Virus record (IMG/VR): IMGVR_UViG_3300037189_004921
Span: 1 to 21,173 of that record
DNA: 21,173 nucleotides
From: a virus
Reading direction: 5' to 3' (one strand)
Below are positions 1-6,813 of this stretch, one piece after another (the stretch's first letter is position 1; every line of letters begins with the position of its first letter). Made by a program: the position numbers and the translations under genes. A model generated the notes under the pieces. The model was not told the DNA's origin. It did no database searches and worked only from the letters and a program-made list of their open reading frames with translations.

Positions 1-2934
1 CATATGGTTCCTGCAATAGGATCAAGTGATAGTGTAATCATTAATAACTCCGGCGAAGCCGACGGCTACGGTGGCGCAACTAGATTACCTGTTGGTGAGA
101 TAAACAATGCAAATCAAAAACAAGATAATAAATCATTATTGTCGGCACTCTCTAGACCTGTGCATAGTTATCAGGCAGCAATATTAAACCAACAAGGTCT
201 TATACGTGATCCTGATAGAGGTACTATTGGTAGCAATAGTATGCGTGAAAGTCCTAGTCGTGTATTTGGTATAAGCACACCTGGACGCCCTATATACGAA
301 GGTGGATATGACGATACTACAATTGCAGATGCAGTTAAAGATGATTCTATTCCTGACAAAAATTTTAAAGTTGTTGGAAGACGAGGAGGTCATAGTGTAG
401 TTTTAGATGACGGAGACCTAGCTGGCAAAGACCAACTGATGAGATTTAGAACTGCTAGTGGTCATATGATAATGATGAATGATAGTATTCAATCATTGTT
501 TATTATTCATGCTAATGGTCAAAGTTATATTGAATTGGGTCGTGAGGGTACAATTGATATGTACTCAACTAACAGTGTTAACATTAGAACTCAAGGAGAT
601 TTAAATTTACATGCTGATAACGATATAAACATTCACGCTGGTAAGAATTTTAACGTCAACGCTGAAAACATAAAAACAGAAAGCTCCAAAGAAACAACAA
701 GTTTTGTAGGGACAAACTACAAACAACAAATTAAAGCAGACATGACTGTCAAAGTAGATAGTAAAATGAGTTTTTCTAGCACCGGGGATAGTAGCTTTAA
801 GAGTTCAGCGATTTCATATATCAATGGTAGTAAGGTAAATTTGAATACAGGTTCAAGTGGTTTAGTACCAGCAGACGTTAAACAAATGCCGTTAGTTGCA
901 CATACTGATACATTATATGATAAGAAAAAAGGTTATGCTGCCGCTCCTGGAAAGTTATCTAGTATTACAAGTAGAGCACCGGCACACAGTCCATGGGCTA
1001 GTGCTGGCCAAGGGGTTAATGTTAAAACCGATATAAGTGCAGACTCAAACTTACCGGCTGCACCTTCGTCTACTTTGTCTGCTGTTAATAACAGTACACC
1101 CGCAGTACCACCAGCTGGTGTATCAGCCGCACTATCCGCCGCCGCACCAAACGTACCGGCAATTTCAGATAAATTTGATAAGGCTGCAACTAGTGCATTG
1201 GTTTCACAAATGGCAGTCGGAGCCGCAACAGGCTTAACTGCTGGTGCTGTGGCTGGCGCCGCGGGAATAGTTAATGTTGCTGGACAAAAAGTAGCTAGTC
1301 TTGGAACATATGGATTAAACCCTACACAACTTGTTAGTTCCGGGGTATTAAAGAAGGGGGCAGACATTGCAGTTAACGCTAGCGTTGCCGCCGGAAAATC
1401 ATTAGAACAGGCAATGCCAACTAATCTCTTTACTGGATTAAATGGTATCAAAAGTGCATCACAGTTTATTGGTAGTTCTTCAGCACAAGCCTCGTCTGCG
1501 GTATCATTGTTAAAACAAGGTTCAGACGCATTGAATGCTACCGGTATATTAGGTACTAATACAAGTCCAACACAAACGGGAGGACTGATGCTGTCTGCTG
1601 CCACTGCGGGCATTGATAAAACCCTCGACTACGTTAAGACAACTGCAGGAGCTTTGGGTACAGGAATAAACTTGGGAAGTCAATTAGGTGGACTTAAGTT
1701 GCCTGGCAATCTATCTGCTATGTCGGGTTCAGTTAAAGACATTATTTCGGGTGGAAATTTTGCTGCCAATCTAGCAGATAAGGTGACTGGTCCACTGAGT
1801 GGATTGCCGGTCGCAGATCAATTAAAGGGAGCCGCGGCTGGCGCGTTTGCAAAAATTACATCTTCTTTTAAATCATTTCCTAAGATTGGTGCCCCTATTA
1901 ACTTAACAGCAATCAAAGCAAAGAATGATGAAGATCAGGCATCGGAAGATAGTAAAGATGAAGTACAAACACCAGCACAAGTTGCCGCAGCCTCATCACT
2001 AAATCAAAAATTAACTAGTGCTTTGGGGTTGCAGGCTGGAGGAACAACGTCATCAGTGTTAGGTGGTATAGGTGATAAAATTAGAGCGGCAACTTCTGGA
2101 ATCACAGATCCAGTTAAATTAGCAGGAGCCACTGTAACTGCTTTGGGAACTGCTACTAAAGGTTTTGGAATAGATACTAGTGGGTTGGGTAACTTGCCAG
2201 GTGGAGCCTCAGCAATATCCAACGTAGTAAATTTAGGTCCAGTCGCAAAAGCTATTTCTAGTGATTTAAATAGTGGATTAAATGTTGGTAGTGTTACTGG
2301 AGCCGCAAATAAATTAGTATCCGGCGCAATAGATATTCCTGGTCTTCCTAGCATACCCGGTATACCTAATGTTCCCGGTAGTGGAGAATTATCCGGTGCT
2401 ATTAATAAAATTTCTGGATCATTATCGGGACCATTAGGCGGGGTAACTAATGCATTATCTGGAATAAAATCTAAGTTAGGATCTGGTACCAGTGGTCTAC
2501 AAGCATTAGCTGGTTTGGGTTTAGGAACTAAAGGATTATCATTGTTAAGTGGTAGTATCAATTCAATTGGTACAGGTGGCGCAGTTGAAGTTAAGTTGCC
2601 AACTGTAGCTAAAGATAGTTTTGATTTTGGACCTATGATGTCTCAGGCTAAGTCCTTGTTGGGTAATCCTAAGATACCGGCATTGTCATTTGGAACCATA
2701 CCAGCCGGATCATTTAAAACTCCAACTTCTGCTGAAGCAGCCGCCTATGATAAATTAAAGGCAGAGTTATCGACCCAAGAAGATTTACAATTTGATTTGA
2801 GAAAAACATATTTAGATTTAAAAATGCTGAACGGACCCGATGACTCAGCAACTACAACCGCATATGCGGCATGGCAGGATAATGTTAAGAAAATTGAAAC
2901 ATTAAGACAGGACCTGTCTAAAGCAGTGACATAA
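1..2934 (+). CDS. gp5: Baseplate central hub/spike protein, gp5-like, 5'-partial, with long Gly/Ala-rich extension
   Basis: Probable cell-puncturing hub of the contractile-tail baseplate. The frame is open to the left edge (codon 1-3 is His), and the first ATG at 4 has no visible ribosome site, so the true start and the family's N-terminal OB-fold probably lie upstream. Numbering from that ATG: residues 85-130 form a linker; 140-290 form a gp5/VgrG-type beta-helix, with 'RTASGHMIMMND', then 'GQSYIELGREG', then short alternating polar/hydrophobic turns rich in N, D, I and G; 325-336 read 'APAHSPWASAGQ'. About 350-900 is a Gly/Ala/Ser-rich extension, including a small-residue hydrophobic stretch (400-435), an acidic patch near 643-655 and a Pro-Gly repeat (778-792). 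About 905-976 is charged and probably helical (coiled coil). T4 gp5 is 575 residues including a lysozyme domain; this fragment is 976 with no lysozyme motif visible. No cysteine seen. Family call firm; function of the extension unknown. Confidence 0.85.
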   Translation, partial: HMVPAIGSSDSVIINNSGEADGYGGATRLPVGEINNANQKQDNKSLLSALSRPVHSYQAAILNQQGLIRDPDRGTIGSNSMRESPSRVFGISTPGRPIYEGGYDDTTIADAVKDDSIPDKNFKVVGRRGGHSVVLDDGDLAGKDQLMRFRTASGHMIMMNDSIQSLFIIHANGQSYIELGREGTIDMYSTNSVNIRTQGDLNLHADNDINIHAGKNFNVNAENIKTESSKETTSFVGTNYKQQIKADMTVKVDSKMSFSSTGDSSFKSSAISYINGSKVNLNTGSSGLVPADVKQMPLVAHTDTLYDKKKGYAAAPGKLSSITSRAPAHSPWASAGQGVNVKTDISADSNLPAAPSSTLSAVNNSTPAVPPAGVSAALSAAAPNVPAISDKFDKAATSALVSQMAVGAATGLTAGAVAGAAGIVNVAGQKVASLGTYGLNPTQLVSSGVLKKGADIAVNASVAAGKSLEQAMPTNLFTGLNGIKSASQFIGSSSAQASSAVSLLKQGSDALNATGILGTNTSPTQTGGLMLSAATAGIDKTLDYVKTTAGALGTGINLGSQLGGLKLPGNLSAMSGSVKDIISGGNFAANLADKVTGPLSGLPVADQLKGAAAGAFAKITSSFKSFPKIGAPINLTAIKAKNDEDQASEDSKDEVQTPAQVAAASSLNQKLTSALGLQAGGTTSSVLGGIGDKIRAATSGITDPVKLAGATVTALGTATKGFGIDTSGLGNLPGGASAISNVVNLGPVAKAISSDLNSGLNVGSVTGAANKLVSGAIDIPGLPSIPGIPNVPGSGELSGAINKISGSLSGPLGGVTNALSGIKSKLGSGTSGLQALAGLGLGTKGLSLLSGSINSIGTGGAVEVKLPTVAKDSFDFGPMMSQAKSLLGNPKIPALSFGTIPAGSFKTPTSAEAAAYDKLKAELSTQEDLQFDLRKTYLDLKMLNGPDDSATTTAYAAWQDNVKKIETLRQDLSKAVT

Positions 2935-2937
2935 ATA
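2930..2937 (+). promoter_or_regulatory. T4-type late promoter-like box before gene 25
   Basis: The sequence CATAAATA matches the T4 late promoter box TATAAATA at seven of eight positions. It overlaps the stop codon of the upstream hub gene and ends 16 bases before the gp25 start. In T4, late transcription starts a few bases downstream of this box, which would give a very short leader beginning about at the ribosome site. Call rests on match and position only; an AT-rich genome produces such boxes by chance. Confidence 0.45.
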
Positions 2938-2943
2938 CAACAC

Positions 2944-2947
2944 AGGA
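2944..2947 (+). promoter_or_regulatory. Ribosome binding site of gp25 gene
   Basis: AGGA lies six bases before the ATG at 2954 in the 19-base gap after the hub gene. It supports this start, and the conserved gp25 core begins downstream of it. Confidence 0.6.
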
Positions 2948-2953
2948 ATATAT

Positions 2954-3397
2954 ATGGCAACATACATTGGGTTTAGTACTAAAAACGTGAATAGCGTCAG
3001 AAAAATAGTACCTACGGGAACTGATGGTGGTTCTACTATATTGGCTAAATCAGGATCACGTAAACGTTTCAAACTAACAGATGAACAGCTAGTTATTAAT
3101 GATTTTATCAATGCACTAAACATACCCCAAGGACAAAAACCAGGTAAACCTAGTTATGGCACTACATTATGGTCTTTTATTTTTGAACCAAACACATTAG
3201 ATGTAAGACAAGCCCTAACCACTGAAGTCACACGAGTTGCGCAGTCAGATCCTAGAATTGAGCTAAACTCATTAGAAGTGTATCATCAGGATCATGGCAT
3301 ATTGGTACAACTTGAAATGGCAATTGCCCCCTTCAATGACGCTATGACGTTTAATCTATTCTTTGACCCCAAGACAAATTCAGTTTTTGGTAGTTAA
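2954..3397 (+). CDS. gp25: Baseplate wedge protein, gp25 family
   Basis: A 147-residue wedge component of the contractile-tail baseplate, related to T4 gp25 (132 residues) and type VI secretion TssE. In T4, gp25 bridges the wedge core and the first sheath ring and helps start sheath polymerisation. Visible family features: an N-terminal basic segment (residues 16-40), 'NDFINAL' (49-55), 'PSYGTTLWSFIFEP' (66-79, the family's conserved P-x-YG...FEP block), and 'DPRIELNSLEV' (99-109), which aligns with the EPR motif of gp25/TssE with Asp in place of Glu. The C-terminus (118-142) is the usual amphipathic beta hairpin. It starts 19 bases after the hub gene with an AGGA site, and is followed by gp6 after 46 bases, the expected baseplate context. 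No cysteine. Confidence 0.9.
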   Translation: MATYIGFSTKNVNSVRKIVPTGTDGGSTILAKSGSRKRFKLTDEQLVINDFINALNIPQGQKPGKPSYGTTLWSFIFEPNTLDVRQALTTEVTRVAQSDPRIELNSLEVYHQDHGILVQLEMAIAPFNDAMTFNLFFDPKTNSVFGS

Positions 3398-3416
3398 AAC
3401 TCTCATTTTTTAGTAT

Positions 3417-3424
3417 GATAAATA
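3417..3424 (+). promoter_or_regulatory. T4-type late promoter-like box before gene 6
   Basis: GATAAATA matches the T4 late box at seven of eight positions. It sits in the 46-base gap between genes 25 and 6 and ends 19 bases before the gp6 ATG. A purine-rich site (AGAGA, 3431-3435) follows in the same arrangement as at the gp25 gene. The only other feature seen in this gap is a T-run near 3405-3411 without a convincing hairpin. Confidence 0.5.
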
Positions 3425-3430
3425 CATAAA

Positions 3431-3435
3431 AGAGA
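3431..3435 (+). promoter_or_regulatory. Weak ribosome binding site of gp6 gene
   Basis: AGAGA, eight bases before the ATG at 3444, is the only purine-rich candidate upstream. The conserved gp6 N-terminus starts just after this ATG, so the start is well supported even with a weak site. Confidence 0.45.
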
Positions 3436-3443
3436 AATAACTT

Positions 3444-6400
3444 ATGGCCACAAGTTCAAGACAATCTAGTATATTTGGTGTAAATGATTGGAAAACAATC
3501 TATAAAACATACAAACAAGCTGATTTCCAAAGCTATGATTACGAAACCCTTCGTAAGACGTTCGTAGATTACCTACGTAAAAACTATCCCGAAACTTTCA
3601 ATGACTATATTGAATCTAGTGAATATGTTGCGTTACTAGATGTAATGGCATTCATGGGTCAAGCATTGAGCTTCCGTGATGACTTAAACACCCGTGAAAA
3701 CTTCATTGACACAGCCGAACGCAGAGACAGTGTTATCAAGCTAGCCAACTTAGTTGGCTACAATCCTAAGCGTAATAATGCTGGTCAGGGTTATTTAAAA
3801 ATTACTTCAATTCAGACAACTGAGCAAGTCAAAGACATTAATGGTTTGGTTCTTAATAATTTAACAATCTTGTGGAATGACCCTGCTAATCCAAATTGGC
3901 AAGAACAATTTAACAGTATTATAAATGCCGCTTTAATTGATTCTCAACGTGTTGGTCGTCCTGGAAATAGTAAATCTATACTAGATGTTAAGACAGATGA
4001 ATATAGTATTAGTCTTCCTACCGGTATTATTGCAACTGCTCCATTCAATGCAACTGTTGATGGAGTAAATATGGATTTTGAATGCGTTAGCGTAACCAGT
4101 TTAAATTCTGACAGTCTGTATGAAATACCACCCGGACCTAATGGCAAATTTAACATAGTGTATCGCAATGATAGATTAGGTTATGGAAGTCCAAACACTG
4201 GATTCTTTATGTATTTCAAACAAGGGTCACTACAAACTTATGGTTTTAATTTAACTGAACAGATTAGTAGCCAAGTGGTGGACGTTAACATTCAGGGAAT
4301 TAACAACACTGATACATGGTTATATAACTTTGACAATACTACTGGTACAATTAATGAATGGACTCAGGTAGAAAGTATCTATGCTAATAATACTAATCAA
4401 TTATTGTCTACTAATAAAAAAGTATATAGCATAACGTCTAGGTTCAATGACCAAGTAAGCTATGTATTTGGTGATGGAGTGTTTGGTGAAATGCCAATTG
4501 GCAACTTCACTGCATATGTTCGTGCAGGTAATGCATTGACATACACTATCAACCCAGATGAAATGCAAGGAACTACTGTTTCTATTAATTATGTAAGCCG
4601 TGTTGGACGAGTAGAAACATTGACAATAACTATGGAACTAACTATTCCAGTTGCTAATGCACAAGCAAGAGAAACTCTTGCAAACATTAAACAACGTGCC
4701 CCGCAACGATTCTATAGTCAAAATCGTATGGTTAATGGAGAAGACTATAATAATTTCCCATATACATTGTATGGGTCAATTATTAAAAGTAAAGCATTGA
4801 ATCGTAGCAGTGTAGGTGTAAGTCGTAATTTTGACCTATTAGACCCAAGTGCAAAATATTCAAGCACAAACAATTTTAGTGATGACGGTGGTCTATACTT
4901 AGAGAATAGTGACGGGTATACTACGTTCACAGCAAATACCACCAACGATGTTGTTGCGTTTTTAACAGAGACATTAAATAACGAACTAAACGATCACCGC
5001 TCTTATCAATATTATACACAACATTATAGAAGATATAATGTTAACAGTGGTTCCGGAGACGGTACTGTTATCTGGAATCAAACGTCATTTAACACCTTAG
5101 AATCAACTGGTTATTTTAAAAATATTTCAGGTCCTATGCCAATTGGAGTTTACAGTACAGGTAATGTAAAATATCTTACTGAAGGCGCACTGATTAAATT
5201 TATTGCACCCAGCGGATACTATTTTAGTCAAGATAATAGGTTAATCGAAGGTCTACCAACCCCAGCAGATAATAAATTTATTTGGACAAGTGTTGCTAGT
5301 GTTACAGGTGACGGATCTAACAATGGTCAAGGCAATTTAGGAAATGGCTTTGGACCAGTTGTGTTAAATAATCCTATTCCCAATGGAGTAATACTAACAA
5401 CAATTCTTCCTTCATTTACAAATCTATTGCCATCAGACGTAATTCAAGATTGCATAACACAGATTACATTGAATCAGAGTTTTACCTTAATATACAATAA
5501 CACATTACTTGCAAATCAAACACGATGGATAGTTGATACATTTGATAAGACTAACTATTTTGTCAAATTTGAAAGTTTAGGTAGTAATCGTTATATGGTA
5601 ACACATAAGTCATTAGCTTATTACTTTGGTAGTGTGGCTAATATTCGATTCACATTTGATAAAAATAATGTCATATATGACCCTTCTACTGGAAAACTCC
5701 TACAAGATTTTGTCAATGTGTTGAAAGTTAATAGTCAACCAGATAGCAACTATCCGTTTGCCGTTGATACTAAATTAAGTATTGTTGGTCAATTAGTTGA
5801 AAGTGACGGGTATATTGATGACTATAGTGTAGAAATTTCTAGTACCGATCCTAATGTAGCTGGAGTTGTTAAAGACCCTGATTTCTTTTATGACCTAACT
5901 GGCTATGCAACTGGTACAAAGAACACTTCTAATTTTGTTTTCTTTCAACAAGTTACTGACATCAATTTATTAACTAGATATCAAATGGTATCTAATAAAA
6001 ACATAATTTATGCGTACACTACTAAAGCAGAAATAGCATTGGTTCAGTATGAATATGCTGCCGGTCAACTATACTATGCTACTAAGGAAAATGCATTTTA
6101 TCAATCGGTAAATGATGCGGTAACAAAAAACATTGTTAGATTGGTTCAAGTTAATAACTATATTGCAAAAACTGGAAGACAAGGTTTATCATTTCAATAT
6201 AGACATAACTCAAACAATACAACACGTATTGATCCAGCTACAACTAACATCATTGATTTATACGTAGTCACTCAATCTTATTATACTCAATATCAAAACT
6301 GGATTAAAGATACGTCAAACAAATTGACAGAACCTACAAGCCCAACTATCAATGAGTTAAATATAGCATACAGTGAGATCAATGATTATAAAATGTTAAC

Positions 6401-6800
6401 TGATAGCGTTATTCTAAACAGTGTAAAATTCAAACCATTGTTTGGAAATAAAGCATCACCCCAACTACGTGCAACTATTAAAGTCATCAAGTCTAGTGGA
6501 ACAACTGCTAGTGACAGTGAAATTCGAAGTGCGGTGTTAAGTGAGATGAATACATATTTTAGCATTGACAATTGGAATTTTGGTGACACTTTTTACTTCA
6601 CTGAACTTAGTGCGTACTTGCATTCTAAGATAGGTGACTTAGTAAACTCTGTGGTGTTAGTGCCAAATGATCCTTCATTGAAGTTTGGTGACCTATACGA
6701 GATTCGTAGTGCACCTTATGAAATTTTCGTCAATGCGGCACAAGCAACTGATATCATGGTTATCAGCGCATTGACACCCGCCGAACTACAAACATTTTAA
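3444..6800 (+). CDS. gp6: Baseplate wedge protein, gp6-like (Baseplate J superfamily), enlarged
   Basis: Core wedge subunit; in T4, gp6 dimers form the inner ring that holds the baseplate together and rearranges on sheath contraction. Seen here: an N-terminal helical block with 'MGQALSFRDDLNTREN' (71-86), 'AERRDS' (91-96) and 'LVGYNPKR' (103-110); the Baseplate J core with 'YVFGDGVFGEMP' (340-351) and 'APQRFYSQNRMVNGEDY' (419-435); and the C-terminal wedge domain with 'LRATIKV' (1008-1014) and 'FGDTFYFTELSAYL' shortly after. T4 gp6 is 660 residues; this protein is 1,118. Most of the excess appears to lie between about 530 and 1000, Asn/Thr/Tyr-rich beta-type sequence including 'YLTEGALIKFIAP', which I cannot assign to a named domain. 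Two cysteines only. It follows gp25 and ends 13 bases before the giant gene. Confidence 0.9.
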   Translation: MATSSRQSSIFGVNDWKTIYKTYKQADFQSYDYETLRKTFVDYLRKNYPETFNDYIESSEYVALLDVMAFMGQALSFRDDLNTRENFIDTAERRDSVIKLANLVGYNPKRNNAGQGYLKITSIQTTEQVKDINGLVLNNLTILWNDPANPNWQEQFNSIINAALIDSQRVGRPGNSKSILDVKTDEYSISLPTGIIATAPFNATVDGVNMDFECVSVTSLNSDSLYEIPPGPNGKFNIVYRNDRLGYGSPNTGFFMYFKQGSLQTYGFNLTEQISSQVVDVNIQGINNTDTWLYNFDNTTGTINEWTQVESIYANNTNQLLSTNKKVYSITSRFNDQVSYVFGDGVFGEMPIGNFTAYVRAGNALTYTINPDEMQGTTVSINYVSRVGRVETLTITMELTIPVANAQARETLANIKQRAPQRFYSQNRMVNGEDYNNFPYTLYGSIIKSKALNRSSVGVSRNFDLLDPSAKYSSTNNFSDDGGLYLENSDGYTTFTANTTNDVVAFLTETLNNELNDHRSYQYYTQHYRRYNVNSGSGDGTVIWNQTSFNTLESTGYFKNISGPMPIGVYSTGNVKYLTEGALIKFIAPSGYYFSQDNRLIEGLPTPADNKFIWTSVASVTGDGSNNGQGNLGNGFGPVVLNNPIPNGVILTTILPSFTNLLPSDVIQDCITQITLNQSFTLIYNNTLLANQTRWIVDTFDKTNYFVKFESLGSNRYMVTHKSLAYYFGSVANIRFTFDKNNVIYDPSTGKLLQDFVNVLKVNSQPDSNYPFAVDTKLSIVGQLVESDGYIDDYSVEISSTDPNVAGVVKDPDFFYDLTGYATGTKNTSNFVFFQQVTDINLLTRYQMVSNKNIIYAYTTKAEIALVQYEYAAGQLYYATKENAFYQSVNDAVTKNIVRLVQVNNYIAKTGRQGLSFQYRHNSNNTTRIDPATTNIIDLYVVTQSYYTQYQNWIKDTSNKLTEPTSPTINELNIAYSEINDYKMLTDSVILNSVKFKPLFGNKASPQLRATIKVIKSSGTTASDSEIRSAVLSEMNTYFSIDNWNFGDTFYFTELSAYLHSKIGDLVNSVVLVPNDPSLKFGDLYEIRSAPYEIFVNAAQATDIMVISALTPAELQTF

Positions 6801-6801
6801 T

Positions 6802-6805
6802 AGGT
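6802..6805 (+). promoter_or_regulatory. Ribosome binding site of the giant gene
   Basis: AGGT lies eight bases before the ATG at 6814, in the 13-base gap after the gp6 stop. No NATAAATA box is present in or just before this gap, so translation from the gp6 transcript is the simplest reading. Confidence 0.45.
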
Positions 6806-6813
6806 AAAACAGA

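Noticed and set aside
4-6. ATG at 4 as the real start of the hub gene
   Set aside because: The frame is open further left, no ribosome site can be seen, and the gp5 family's OB-fold is missing from the visible part, so the gene is treated as 5'-partial.
933-1613. Minus-strand open frame of 226 codons
   Set aside because: It is the antisense of the Gly/Ala-rich hub extension, whose codon pattern suppresses stops on the other strand; Ala/Pro-rich translation with no family motif.
2004-2561. Minus-strand open frame of 185 codons
   Set aside because: Same cause as above: antisense of a Gly/Leu/Ser-rich segment, giving a Pro-rich product with no recognisable feature.
3398-3443. Terminator at the T-run between genes 25 and 6
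   Set aside because: There is no stable stem before the T-run at about 3405-3411.
3916-3923. TATAAATG inside the gp6 gene, a seven-of-eight late promoter match
   Set aside because: It lies deep in coding sequence with no start codon and ribosome site behind it; expected by chance in AT-rich DNA.
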